From Acidobacterium sp. (GTDB lineage: Bacteria > Acidobacteriota > Terriglobia > Terriglobales > Acidobacteriaceae): a stretch of 64,000 nucleotides of DNA. Position 1 is the first letter of the stretch; the number at the start of each line of letters is the position of its first letter. A model generated the notes under the pieces. The model was given only the letters and a program-made list of their open reading frames with translations. It did not search any database and was not told the origin of the DNA. The translations under genes were made by a program, and so were the position numbers. Of the stretch, positions 1 through 9,866 are shown piece by piece. The stretch spans positions 44,718-108,717 of the forward strand of contig PMUI01000050.1 in the NCBI GenBank assembly GCA_003166955.1. The letters are read 5' to 3'.

Positions 1-947
1 TCCTCGCGGCACGGCACCTTGTCGAGATTGAGCGTGACGCCGAGATCGCCCTTGGCGCCCATCTCGACCGCCGAGCAGGTCAGCCCGGCCGCGCCCATGT
101 CCTGGATGGCGATTACGCAGCCCTTGTGCATGATTTCCAGACACGCCTCGAGCAGCAGCTTTTCCGCAAAGGGATCGCCGACCTGCACGGTCGGGCGCTT
201 GGCCTCGCTATCCTCGCCGAACTCGGCCGAGGCCATCGAGGCGCCGTGGATGCCGTCGCGGCCGGTGCGCGCGCCGACGTAGATGACCGGGTTGCCGATG
301 CCCGAGGCCTTGGCGTAGAAAATTTCATTGCGACGGACGAGGCCCAGCGCGAAGGCATTGACCAACGGGTTCCCGGAATAGCACGCCTCAAACTTCGTCT
401 CGCCACCGAGATTCGGCACGCCGAAACAATTGCCGTAGCCCGCGACCCCGCTGACCACGCCCTCGACGATGGAGTGATTGCGGCGAATCAGCTCTTCCGG
501 CGTCTGGCCGTCCGCCTCGAGCGGTCCGAACCGGAGCGAATCCATCACCGCCAGCGGTCGCGCACCCATGGTGAAAATGTCGCGCAGGATGCCGCCCACG
601 CCCGTGGCCGCGCCCTGGTACGGCTCGATGTACGAGGGGTGATTGTGCGACTCAATCTTGAAGGCGCAGGCCCAGCCATCGCCCACGTCGATGATGCCCG
701 CGTTCTCGCCCGGTCCCTGCACGACTAGCTTGCTGCGCGTCGGCAGCCGCCGCAGATGCACCTTCGACGACTTGTAGGAGCAGTGCTCGCTCCACATCAC
801 GCTGTAGATGCCCAGCTCGGTCAGGCTCGGCGTGCGGCCCAACGCATCTACGATACGGCGATATTCATCCGGGGTGATGCCGTGCTGCGCCAGGATCACT
901 GGCGTAATGGTCGCTGGCGGGGGCGCCACTGCGGCTGAAGAATTCAT
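1..947 (-). CDS. purL: Phosphoribosylformylglycinamidine synthase subunit PurL (3' end off the window)
   Basis: This is the N-terminal ~315 residues of the large FGAM synthase subunit, which uses ATP and glutamine-derived ammonia in the fourth step of purine synthesis in the cytoplasm. The frame runs off the window edge without a stop, so the C-terminal half is missing here. Visible family motifs include [11 protein letters not shown] near residue 50, [14 protein letters not shown], the histidine-containing [10 protein letters not shown] segment and the [12 protein letters not shown] nucleotide-binding loop, followed by [14 protein letters not shown] and [11 protein letters not shown]. The start is the ATG whose first residues read [16 protein letters not shown]. 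The gene stands alone on its strand at this edge; a divergent methyltransferase begins 126 bp away. The identification is secure from motif content. Confidence 0.96.
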   Translation of the reverse strand, partial: MNSSAAVAPPPATITPVILAQHGITPDEYRRIVDALGRTPSLTELGIYSVMWSEHCSYKSSKVHLRRLPTRSKLVVQGPGENAGIIDVGDGWACAFKIESHNHPSYIEPYQGAATGVGGILRDIFTMGARPLAVMDSLRFGPLEADGQTPEELIRRNHSIVEGVVSGVAGYGNCFGVPNLGGETKFEACYSGNPLVNAFALGLVRRNEIFYAKASGIGNPVIYVGARTGRDGIHGASMASAEFGEDSEAKRPTVQVGDPFAEKLLLEACLEIMHKGCVIAIQDMGAAGLTCSAVEMGAKGDLGVTLNLDKVPCRE

Positions 948-1073
948 GTCGTTTTCAAGGTTATTGTCGCACGGGTGGGATGAGGATTTGGAAGCGCGTA
1001 GTAGGATGGCAGCGAGTATTCTGGACGACTCTTCTCAGGCGGCGCCCAGGATGCAGCCTGCGAGGCAAATCGT

Positions 1074-1631
1074 ATGTCAGAACGGGTTTGTCCGTGGTGG
1101 ATGGGCCCTCTGCTGCTTAATCCACTGCGCCGATGGACGGTGAAGCCGGACCGGTTGCTGGCCCCTTACGTCCGGGAGGGCATGACGGTCCTCGAACCGG
1201 GTCCAGGCATGGGCTTTTTCACCACTGTGCTCGCGAGTCTGGTTGGCCCCAGCGGCAAGGTAATCGCCGTCGACATCCAGCCGAAGATGATGGACGGGCT
1301 CAGGCAGCGTGCGGTGCAATCGGGCTTCGCCGATCGTGTCGAGACCCGGCTAGCCACTCGTGACTCGCTGCAGATCGCCGATCTGGTCGACAGCGTCGAC
1401 TTAGTTCTGGCTTTCGCTATGGTTCACGAAACGCCATCGCCGGAGCGGTTCTTTCGCGAAGTTGCGGCAACGATGAAATCCGGCGCCTCGCTGCTGCTGG
1501 TGGAACCGGCCGGCCATGTGCGCAGCGAAAAGTTCGCCGCCGAGCTGGAATTCGCGCTCTCTGCGGGCCTCGCGATTGCCGCATCGCCAGCCATTCGCAG
1601 AAGCCACGCCGCCCTGCTGAAGAAGCCTTAG
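1074..1631 (+). CDS. Class I SAM-dependent methyltransferase
   Basis: A 185-residue protein with a Rossmann-type methyltransferase core. Motif I reads VLEPGPGMGFFT (about residues 39-50), the acidic end of strand 2 reads VIAVDIQPKM, and motif IV lies near DLVLAFAMVHET. A GAGG sequence about 8 bases before the ATG supports the start. It is shorter than many class I enzymes and the end (HAALLKKP) looks natural, so it is probably complete. The substrate cannot be read from sequence; small proteins of this sort are often annotated as UbiE-like or generic type 11 methyltransferases. It is transcribed divergently from purL and convergently with kdsA, so context gives no pathway. Confidence 0.85.
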   Translation: MSERVCPWWMGPLLLNPLRRWTVKPDRLLAPYVREGMTVLEPGPGMGFFTTVLASLVGPSGKVIAVDIQPKMMDGLRQRAVQSGFADRVETRLATRDSLQIADLVDSVDLVLAFAMVHETPSPERFFREVAATMKSGASLLLVEPAGHVRSEKFAAELEFALSAGLAIAASPAIRRSHAALLKKP

Positions 1632-1664
1632 CCCAGCTTCTCGCTGCGGATCAGTCCCGCTCAG

Positions 1665-2492
1665 CTACGCCGTCACGGGTACGCCCGCAGCCTGGTGGAT
1701 CGCCAGCAGCGTCTCGAGCAGCGGCTTCAGATTGTTCAGTTCGAGCGCGTTGGCGCCGTCGGACTTCGCTTCCGCGGGATTGTCGTGCACCTCGATGAAG
1801 ATCCCATCCACGCCGGCAGCTACCGCCGCGCGCGCCAGCAGCGGAATGAACTCCGGCTGCCCGCCGGAAACTCCATCTGCCCCGGACGGAATCTGCACGG
1901 AATGCGTCGCGTCGAACACCACCGGCGCAAAGCCGCGCATGATGGCCAGCGATCGCATGTCCACGACGAGGTTGTTGTAGCCGAAGGCCGCGCCGCGCTC
2001 GGTGAGAAAGATACGCGTGTTGCCCGTAGTCGCGACTTTCTCGACCGCGTGCCGCATATCCCACGGCGCCACAAACTGCCCCTTCTTGACGTTGATCGCG
2101 CGGCCCGTCTGTCCCGCCGCGACCAGCAGGTCCGTCTGCCGGCACAGGAACGCGGGAATCTGCAGCACGTCCGCGCCCTCCGCGGCAATTTCGCAATGCG
2201 CCGGCTCGTGCACATCGGTCAGCACCGGCAGGCCTGTTGCTTCACCCAGACGCCGCAGGATCGCTGTACCCTCCACCAACCCCGGCCCGCGAAAGCTCTT
2301 CACCGACGTCCGATTCGCCTTGTCGTACGACGCTTTGAAAATGTAGGGCAGCTTCAGGTCCGACGTGATCCGCTGGATCGCGTCCGCCATGGTGCGCACA
2401 TGCGCCTCGCTCTCGATGACGCACGGCCCGGCGACAAGAAACAGCCGGCCGCCGCCGACCCGCACCGGGCCAATTTCGAATTCGGCGCTCAC
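1665..2492 (-). CDS. kdsA: 3-deoxy-8-phosphooctulonate synthase (KDO-8-P synthase)
   Basis: KdsA condenses phosphoenolpyruvate with D-arabinose 5-phosphate to give KDO 8-phosphate, the first committed step toward the inner-core sugar of lipopolysaccharide. The 275-residue length is normal. Motifs include LFLVAGPCVIES at the N-terminus, FKASYDKANRTS with the substrate-binding lysines, GLPVLTDVHEP, DVLQIPAFLCRQTDL, and the C-terminal DGIFIEVHDNP segment. The apparent start is GTG (reading MSAEFEIG), and I see no Shine-Dalgarno sequence because a short repeat occupies that position. It lies 48 bp downstream of the DUF4230 gene on the same strand, so the two may be cotranscribed. kdsD, which supplies arabinose 5-phosphate, is 25 kb away in this window. 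Confidence 0.96.
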   Translation of the reverse strand: MSAEFEIGPVRVGGGRLFLVAGPCVIESEAHVRTMADAIQRITSDLKLPYIFKASYDKANRTSVKSFRGPGLVEGTAILRRLGEATGLPVLTDVHEPAHCEIAAEGADVLQIPAFLCRQTDLLVAAGQTGRAINVKKGQFVAPWDMRHAVEKVATTGNTRIFLTERGAAFGYNNLVVDMRSLAIMRGFAPVVFDATHSVQIPSGADGVSGGQPEFIPLLARAAVAAGVDGIFIEVHDNPAEAKSDGANALELNNLKPLLETLLAIHQAAGVPVTA

Positions 2493-2499
2493 AGAAATA

Positions 2500-2528
2500 G
2501 GGTACAGGGTGCAGGGAACCGGGTACAG
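2500..2528 (-). repeat. Short intergenic repeat between the DUF4230 gene and kdsA
   Basis: The + strand shows GGGTACAGGGTGCAGGG followed by AACCGGGTACAG, a degenerate tandem of a 7-8 base unit. It sits in the short gap after the DUF4230 stop codon and occupies the place where a kdsA ribosome-binding site would be expected. It resembles, with different bases, the GGTAGC/GGAAGC runs after other genes in this window. Confidence 0.5.
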
Positions 2529-2540
2529 AAAAGGAGCAAC

Positions 2541-3200
2541 TCAGTCGCACTGGGCCTGGTCGAAGCCCAGCCCCAGCAGCAGTTTCGTCACCGTCGCACA
2601 GGCGTTTTGTTGAGCTTTGCCCAGAATCCCCGCGGCCAGCGCGGACTGGCGCAGGTTTTCGACCGCCTGCTCGCGCACCTCGCCTTCGAGGGCGGGATCG
2701 ACGGGAACCAGAATCCCCGTGGCGCGCGAGTAGACGTGCGTCTTCTGATCGTCGAGTGCGACCGTGAAGATCTGCGCCGGCGGCAGATGAATCCTCACGG
2801 TGTGCCCGTTGACCTGAACGTCGTCCGCCCCAAGCTGGCCCAGGTCGACGCCGGCGATCGCCTCGCCATGAACCTCCAGCAAAATTCGATCGCCGGTGAG
2901 AAACGGCGGCAGAATGCGGCCCTCGCGGTCGCCCGAGACCAGCTTGTCCATGGTGAACGACACCGACTCCAGCCGCGACAGCCGCCGCACCTCCATCACC
3001 ACCGTCGGCTGCGAGGTGTCGATGCTGAGCGTCCGCCCGCTCACCACGCTGGCTACGCGATCCCAAATCCCGCGCTTTGCCTCATGCAGAAAGAGCGCGA
3101 GCACCGCCGCGCCGCACAGTACTCCCAGCAGCAGCGTGATAAGAATCACCGCCATCAGGCGGGATCGAGTGCGGGCGGGCTGTGAGGAGGCGGTCGGCAT
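2541..3200 (-). CDS. DUF4230 membrane-anchored protein
   Basis: A 219-residue protein with one transmembrane segment near the N-terminus (about residues 15-37, LMAVILITLLLGVLCG onward) and a soluble, probably extracytoplasmic remainder. The segment VVMEVRRLSRLESVSFTMDK matches the start of the DUF4230 family, whose members carry a conserved arginine/leucine-rich pattern after a single membrane anchor. Its biochemical role is unknown. It precedes kdsA on the same strand by 48 bp, so it may share a transcript with the KDO pathway gene, but a repeat lies between them. No clear ribosome-binding site is visible before the ATG. The family assignment is from pattern recognition and is moderately secure. 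Confidence 0.75.
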   Translation of the reverse strand: MPTASSQPARTRSRLMAVILITLLLGVLCGAAVLALFLHEAKRGIWDRVASVVSGRTLSIDTSQPTVVMEVRRLSRLESVSFTMDKLVSGDREGRILPPFLTGDRILLEVHGEAIAGVDLGQLGADDVQVNGHTVRIHLPPAQIFTVALDDQKTHVYSRATGILVPVDPALEGEVREQAVENLRQSALAAGILGKAQQNACATVTKLLLGLGFDQAQCD

Positions 3201-3349
3201 GCGGGATTAGATGATCATCCCGCAAAGAACGGCATCGGGCAAAATTACGCCATTCAAATTTCGAGTAGCTGGACCGCAATCGCATATGATCCAGACCAGG
3301 ACGCCCGCGCGGTCGAAACCGATTTCGCTGCAGTCCACAAAGGTTGCCG

Positions 3350-4441
3350 ATGTTCCAGCTTATCTTCGCCATTGTTTTCCTGTTCATCGCCTGGGCCGCG
3401 TGGCGGCGCAATCCGCTGTACTCCCGCCGCTCCACGCTGCGTACTATTTTCGTCGTTCTGCTGGCGATTGCGGGAGCGATCGCCCTCATCATCGCGGCGG
3501 TCAACCTTACCGCGGGCAGGTCCGCGGCCGTCACTTTCTCCGCCATGGGCGTGGTCATCGTGGTGGATACGCTCGCCCTCATCTTTGTCATTCAGACCTT
3601 CACCGTGCCCAGGGAATCGAAGCCCACGTCGCTTCCGCACGCGACCAAGCTTGTCACCACCAACCGTAAGAAGGTCTACAAGTGGGTCAAGGTTTTCGCG
3701 ATCATTATTCTCGTCTTCGCGATTCCTGGCCTGCTGATTCCCTGGGATATTCGATACGCCTTCCTGAGCATCGCGGGCATCACAGCGTTTCTTGCGGTGA
3801 TCCTTCTGCCTGTTCTGTACTGGACGAACCGCGGCTTCGATCAGTCGCTGACCGCAGTCGAACTCGACCCCTGGGTTCACTGGCAATACACGCCCGAGCA
3901 ATGGACAGCGTGGAGCAACGTCCAGGCCGAGCGCCTCAGGGTGACGCCGCCGAGTTTCGTTCTTTCGCGCGACTGGCACCGCCTTGTGTGGCCGGTGGGC
4001 GCGATTATCGTTGGCGTTTATGTGTTCTGCCCCGGCTCCTGGACCTGGAAGACGCTGTACATCGTCGGAGTCTGCGGAGCCATCGTCGCACTGGTCGTCC
4101 TCAGCGGACGTGGCGGCGCCCACGGCGCCGATAAGCTGCGCGCCAAACTTCTGCGCGCCGATCCTCAAGCTTACTTCGGCCGAGACGGCATCTTCTGCGA
4201 CGGCGTTTTCACGCCCTGGGTCAACGTGAGCACGTTCCTGGTCTCGGCAGCTATCGACGAGCGCCAGCCACGCAGCGCGATGTTCAACTTCGAGCGCTCT
4301 GTCCCCAATCCCTACGGCCCGACCCAGGTCATTCCCATCCACCAGGCTGTGCTGATTCCCAGCGGCAGAGAGAGCGACCTCGCACGACTGCAGCAGGAAC
4401 TCGCCGCGCGCTGCCCTAACGTGCGGATCAGCCTGGCATAA
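3350..4441 (+). CDS. Polytopic membrane protein of unknown function
   Basis: A 363-residue protein that I do not recognise. It has about seven hydrophobic segments: near residues 2-15, 28-50, 60-80, 108-130, 135-155, 210-230 and 235-253. A soluble C-terminal part of about 110 residues follows and includes YFGRDGIFCDGVFTPW. The layout of helices then a compact C-terminal domain recalls YcxB-like membrane proteins, but I cannot confirm homology. The ATG is chosen because AAAGG lies 6 bases upstream; a TTG two codons earlier is a weaker alternative. The gene stands alone between divergent and convergent neighbours, so context does not suggest a role. Confidence 0.7.
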   Translation: MFQLIFAIVFLFIAWAAWRRNPLYSRRSTLRTIFVVLLAIAGAIALIIAAVNLTAGRSAAVTFSAMGVVIVVDTLALIFVIQTFTVPRESKPTSLPHATKLVTTNRKKVYKWVKVFAIIILVFAIPGLLIPWDIRYAFLSIAGITAFLAVILLPVLYWTNRGFDQSLTAVELDPWVHWQYTPEQWTAWSNVQAERLRVTPPSFVLSRDWHRLVWPVGAIIVGVYVFCPGSWTWKTLYIVGVCGAIVALVVLSGRGGAHGADKLRAKLLRADPQAYFGRDGIFCDGVFTPWVNVSTFLVSAAIDERQPRSAMFNFERSVPNPYGPTQVIPIHQAVLIPSGRESDLARLQQELAARCPNVRISLA

Positions 4442-4474
4442 AAGCGCTGAGAAGGCGAATCGCCGGCGCGATTT

Positions 4475-5206
4475 TCAGGCCGCTTCGTGAATGCGGAATC
4501 CGTCCGGATCCTTGCCGCGCACCTTCCGCCACCACACCTGGAAGCTGGGCACGTTGACCGTCACGATGAACAGCTTCCGCAGCTTGCCGGTCGGGCATTG
4601 CAGCGGCCGCACGCCATGCCACGAGTGCGGCGTCCGCTGGAAGAGCAAGCTGCCATTGCCGCTTGGCCTGAGCGACGCAGCTACCTTGAGGTCGGCAAAC
4701 GAAGGCCCGGAGTGCGCCTTGAACCGCCGCTCGCTGTCGAGGATCAGAATCTCCCCGCCCCAGCTCGGGTCCCAGTCCGCCTCAGTATTGAAGTAGAAGA
4801 TGTGCGTGGCCAGCTTGCGCACCGCGTCGCAATGCGGCGAGACCGCGCAGCCCTCCCACGCGTAGTACCACTCGAAGGTCGGGATGAATGTGCGCGGTCC
4901 GAGCACCCGCTTCAGGAAATCCTGATAGACCGGTCCCTGCAGCTCGGCCAGAAATTCCTTCCACGGCTGCGCGACCTCGACGCCCGGACGATAGTGCAGA
5001 AGAAATCGATCATGCGGGCCCTGCCCGTAGGCGCGCTTGATGCCAACCTGGCGATCGGCCTGCGAAGTGTCGGGCATGCTTTGGCGCAGCGCTTCGTAGC
5101 CCTCCGGAGTCAGTGGGTTTTCGAGATTCGTCCAGGGATACGGCTGCGTGCTGCGAAATGCTTCTGCGGGCACAGCCTCAAGAACGGCGCGATTCAGATA
5201 TTCCAT
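4475..5206 (-). CDS. 2-oxoglutarate/Fe(II)-dependent oxygenase (prolyl-hydroxylase-like)
   Basis: A 243-residue soluble protein with the double-stranded beta-helix signature of 2OG-Fe(II) oxygenases. The metal pair H-x-D is visible in SPHCDAVRK, the distal histidine is in TPHSWHGV, and a basic residue for 2-oxoglutarate follows in TGKLRKLF. The fold segment HIFYFNTEADWDPSWGGEI fits the P4Hc/2OG-FeII_Oxy_3 group. The ATG at the 5' end is preferred because GAGGAG lies just upstream; an in-frame extension of 50 residues is possible but looks non-coding. The substrate is unknown. Such enzymes hydroxylate proteins or small molecules, and nothing nearby suggests which. Confidence 0.8.
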   Translation of the reverse strand: MEYLNRAVLEAVPAEAFRSTQPYPWTNLENPLTPEGYEALRQSMPDTSQADRQVGIKRAYGQGPHDRFLLHYRPGVEVAQPWKEFLAELQGPVYQDFLKRVLGPRTFIPTFEWYYAWEGCAVSPHCDAVRKLATHIFYFNTEADWDPSWGGEILILDSERRFKAHSGPSFADLKVAASLRPSGNGSLLFQRTPHSWHGVRPLQCPTGKLRKLFIVTVNVPSFQVWWRKVRGKDPDGFRIHEAA

Positions 5207-5451
5207 GCGCTCCTCTCCGTCGCGACTTGCGAGCCCGGGTGCCCCCTTCGCGGTTGTCTTCAGGAGCCGTCTCGCCCGATAAAAAGAGGCCGGACAACGC
5301 ATCGGGCGAGACGGCGGCGCGTGCATTGGGAACAGACGAGCGGGCGCACGCGACACTATTGCCCTGATACGCCCTCGATCCGTGCGCGTCAGTGACCGCG
5401 GTCACAGGAAGCTCTGCGCGAGCCGCCGCAACATACTGCAGGAGCAAAGCT

Positions 5452-5856
5452 ATGGAAGTTACGGTCGAACATCTCGGCGCAGTCCAGTTCGAAATCAAAG
5501 CGCGGCAGCACACCATCGTCTGCGATCAACCGCCGGAGAACGCCGGCTTCGACGAGGGCATGACGCCGCCCGAGCTGTTCCTGGCTTCGCTTGGTTCCTG
5601 CGCGGCGTATTACGCGGCGGAGTATCTCCGCCAGAAGGGTCTGGCCACCGAAGGCACGCGCGTGACGGTGATCGCGGAGAAGGTCATGAACCCGCCTCGC
5701 GTCGACAACATCCACATCGAAGTGGAGCTGCCGCTGGCTTGCGAGGAGCGCGACCGCGCCGGCGTCGAGCGCGCCGTGCATCGCTGCCTCATCCACAACA
5801 CGCTGATGAACCCGCCGAAGGTGGGGATTGCGATTCACGCGCCCGCGGCTGTGTGA
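5452..5856 (+). CDS. OsmC/Ohr family peroxide-reducing protein
   Basis: A 134-residue protein of the OsmC family, which reduces organic peroxides through two cysteines. The first is in LASLGSCAAYY (about residue 51) and the second in VERAVHRCLIHNTL near residue 113; both are present, so the protein should be active. The start is set by AGGAG placed 7 bases before the ATG, giving MEVTVEHLGAVQFE; a longer in-frame start exists but lacks support. It belongs to the broader OsmC group rather than clearly to Ohr. It is convergent with pyrG, with 7 bp between stop codons. No peroxide regulator is next to it. Confidence 0.88.
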   Translation: MEVTVEHLGAVQFEIKARQHTIVCDQPPENAGFDEGMTPPELFLASLGSCAAYYAAEYLRQKGLATEGTRVTVIAEKVMNPPRVDNIHIEVELPLACEERDRAGVERAVHRCLIHNTLMNPPKVGIAIHAPAAV

Positions 5857-5863
5857 ACAATCT

Positions 5864-7702
<1,839 letters not shown>

Positions 7703-7780
7703 TCAAAAGAGGAGGTAGGTTTTTGCGTCCTGCTTCCCGTTCGCCGTTGGCTCGAAGTAGGCTCGCAGTCCGTGCTTTTG

Positions 7781-7816
7781 GCTCGCCACCGGCTACTGGC
7801 TACAGGCTACCGGCTG
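7781..7816 (-). repeat. GGTAGC-type repeat directly after a stop codon
   Basis: Read on the minus strand, the run starts two bases after the TGA of the gene that ends at 7819 and consists of CCGGTAGC, CTGTAGC, CAGTAGC and CCGGTGGC units in tandem. The same unit recurs after other stop codons in this window (see 9735-9866, 45591-45690 and 63267-63295). Confidence 0.65.
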
Positions 7817-7818
7817 CT

Positions 7819-8961
7819 TCACTCCGGCTTGTAACTGCCTTCGCCCCAGTGAAAACTCACCGCCGGCGCGCAATCCGGGTCCGGCTGCGCTGCTTCTTTT
7901 GGCGTGTCGAGCGTCGGCTGCCTGTTCAGCCCCGCAAAACGCACCGTCGTGTCGCCGGAGGTCTGCCCCTTCGTGCCCACCAGCAGAGGAACCAGAATCC
8001 GGCCCTCCGCGTTCGTCCTCGGATGCAGCGGCCGCGTCGTGCCGCCCGTGACTGCATCGAGCTTCAGCGGCGTATTCGGCGGGAAACCCGTCCCATCAAT
8101 CAGCACAAGGGATCCATCTTTGACGCCCAGAATCACTTGCAGCCTGCATCCCTTGTCCGAGTTCGCCACGGGGAAGGGAATGGTGCTCACCGCGGCGATG
8201 CGTTTCCGATCCGTGCTCATGAATGCCACACGAATCGCCTCCCCCGGCGCGGCCGTGGTCTGAATCTCAACGGGCTGGTTCTGCTGCATGGTTGTGGCGC
8301 ACGTGGGCGGCGGCGTGAAGGTTGGCGGCGCACTCTTCACCGCATTCGGTGCGGGCGCCGCACTCAGTCCCGACGCCGGGGCAGCGGCCTGCGATGACGC
8401 GTCGGGCGAGCCGGCCGCAGCGGGCGTTGCAGCCTGGGCCGGCGCCTCGCCGCACACCGCGACTCCCTTCGCGTCAAAACTAATCCCGCCCATCGTCGCC
8501 TGCGCCTCGGAGTTCAGCGGCCACCGCACCAGCATCAGCCGGTCATCCGGCGCAAACCCCGAGCCTGTGATCCGGTATGTGATGCTCGTGCCCTCCGCCG
8601 TCTTTGCGCGCCGAAGCTCCCTGAGCGCCATCGATAGCCCCGGCGTACCCAGCTCCGGACCCCAGTGCGCCTGCATTGCCACCAGCCGCACAGCCGCGTT
8701 CAGCACCGCCTGCTGGTGCTGCTGCTCAGCCTCTTCCGGAGTTGGCGTGCGCGGTTCGGGAGGCAAATCCTGGAACTGCAGCTTCGGCTGATCCTGCGGT
8801 GCCGGCTGCGATGGCGCGGGCTGCTGAGGAGCCGAAGGCTGCGGTTGCGAGGAGGTCGACTGGGCCGGGGAGCACAGAGAAAAACAAGCTGCCAGACTGC
8901 AGGCAGCGAGCGCAGATCGGAAAACCATACCACTGAGGATATTCCAAACCAACCGGCGCAC
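7819..8961 (-). CDS. Secreted proline/glutamine-rich protein of unknown function
   Basis: A 380-residue protein with an N-terminal hydrophobic signal segment (SALAACSLAACFSLCSPAQS, about residues 16-35), followed by a Pro/Gln/Ser-rich linker to about residue 62. The mature part contains segments such as YRITGSGFAPDDRLML and VLIDGTGFPPNTPLKLDAV, which resemble each other and suggest two IPT/TIG-like or beta-sandwich modules. A second low-complexity Ala/Pro stretch lies near residues 175-210. The GTG start is preferred because GGAGG sits 5 bases upstream; the alternative ATG 33 bp downstream has no clear ribosome-binding site. The protein is probably periplasmic or surface-exposed. I recognise no named family. 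Confidence 0.65.
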   Translation of the reverse strand: MRRLVWNILSGMVFRSALAACSLAACFSLCSPAQSTSSQPQPSAPQQPAPSQPAPQDQPKLQFQDLPPEPRTPTPEEAEQQHQQAVLNAAVRLVAMQAHWGPELGTPGLSMALRELRRAKTAEGTSITYRITGSGFAPDDRLMLVRWPLNSEAQATMGGISFDAKGVAVCGEAPAQAATPAAAGSPDASSQAAAPASGLSAAPAPNAVKSAPPTFTPPPTCATTMQQNQPVEIQTTAAPGEAIRVAFMSTDRKRIAAVSTIPFPVANSDKGCRLQVILGVKDGSLVLIDGTGFPPNTPLKLDAVTGGTTRPLHPRTNAEGRILVPLLVGTKGQTSGDTTVRFAGLNRQPTLDTPKEAAQPDPDCAPAVSFHWGEGSYKPE

Positions 8962-9047
8962 GCAGACCTCCGCGCTTCATCGTGCGGCCCCGTTCGCTGT
9001 GATACCTTGGCATGCATCCGGCCCGCACGCCGCCGCCATCACGCCCC

Positions 9048-9734
9048 ATGTCCCTTCAGATCGAACAACGCTTTCTGGGAAACGTCTTCATCCTCCAGTG
9101 CACCGGCCGCATCGTCCTCGGCGAAGAGCTAACCTCGCTGGAATCCGCGCTGCAAACCGTGGTCCGCGAATTCCATCGCATCGTGCTGAATGTCGCCGGC
9201 GTTACCCGTGTGGACAGCTCCGGCGTCGGCCTCTTCGTTCGTTACGTTGCCAACCTGCGCAAACGCGGCGGCGACCTCCGGCTCGCCTGCCCGCCGAAAT
9301 TCATCACGGAGATCCTCGAGATCACGCTGCTTTCCAAAGTGATCGATTCCTACGCCACCGAGCAGGACGCCATCCTGTCCTTCCTGCGCCAGCCAGCAGC
9401 GCCCGGCGAAGGCGACTACTCCGGCCATCACGTGCTCGTGGTCGACCGCTCTCCGGACCTCGGCGCCTTCGTCCGCGCAGTCCTCGGCCGCCGCGGCTAC
9501 GACGTCCGGCTCGCGAGCCTCGTCAGCGACGCGAAAATCCTGCTCCAGGTCCAGCCGGTCGAGTACATCCTTGTCGGCCCGGGCACTCCGCAGTTGCCCG
9601 CCGCCACTATCCTGGCCTCACTTAAAAACATCGCGCCCAAAGCCATCGCTCTCCAGCTCACGCCGGAGTTCCGCACCTTCGACGCACATCAGGCTGCCGA
9701 GCTTCTGATTGAAATGTTCCAGCAGGGCGAGTGA
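9048..9734 (+). CDS. STAS-domain protein with a degenerate receiver-like C-terminal domain
   Basis: About 228 residues. The N-terminal half (about residues 5-110) is a STAS domain of the anti-sigma-factor-antagonist type. It contains the expected phosphorylatable serine in VTRVDSSGVGLF and the LRLACPPKFITEILEI segment. From about residue 125 the chain reads HHVLVVDRSPDLGAFVRAVL and continues like a CheY receiver, but the position of the phospho-acceptor aspartate reads YILVGPG, so phosphotransfer is unlikely. Such a protein would bind an anti-sigma factor or similar partner and be switched by serine phosphorylation. No partner kinase or sigma gene is adjacent. An ATG at 9012 would add 12 Pro-rich residues; I prefer 9048. 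A GGAAGC repeat begins immediately after the stop. Confidence 0.75.
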   Translation: MSLQIEQRFLGNVFILQCTGRIVLGEELTSLESALQTVVREFHRIVLNVAGVTRVDSSGVGLFVRYVANLRKRGGDLRLACPPKFITEILEITLLSKVIDSYATEQDAILSFLRQPAAPGEGDYSGHHVLVVDRSPDLGAFVRAVLGRRGYDVRLASLVSDAKILLQVQPVEYILVGPGTPQLPAATILASLKNIAPKAIALQLTPEFRTFDAHQAAELLIEMFQQGE

Positions 9735-9866
9735 GTAGCTGGAAGCCGCAGGCTATCAGCTCGGATTTCGCTCGATTTTTACTCTACCCGCCTTACTCGC
9801 AGTTCGCTCGGGTTATGCTCACCTCTCGCTCGCTTCCTGCTTCCAGCTACCGGCTTCCAGCTGTTC
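9735..9866. repeat. Paired GGAAGC/GGTAGC repeats between convergent genes
   Basis: Two runs face each other. The first starts one base after the TGA of the STAS gene and reads GTAGCTGGAAGCCGCAGG on the + strand. The second, at about 9828-9866, reads CAGCTGGAAGCCGGTAGC on the minus strand. It overlaps the end of the ThuA-like gene, so that gene's TAG stop is the TAG inside a GGTAGC unit. Between them lies about 65 bp with no recognisable element. Confidence 0.65.
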
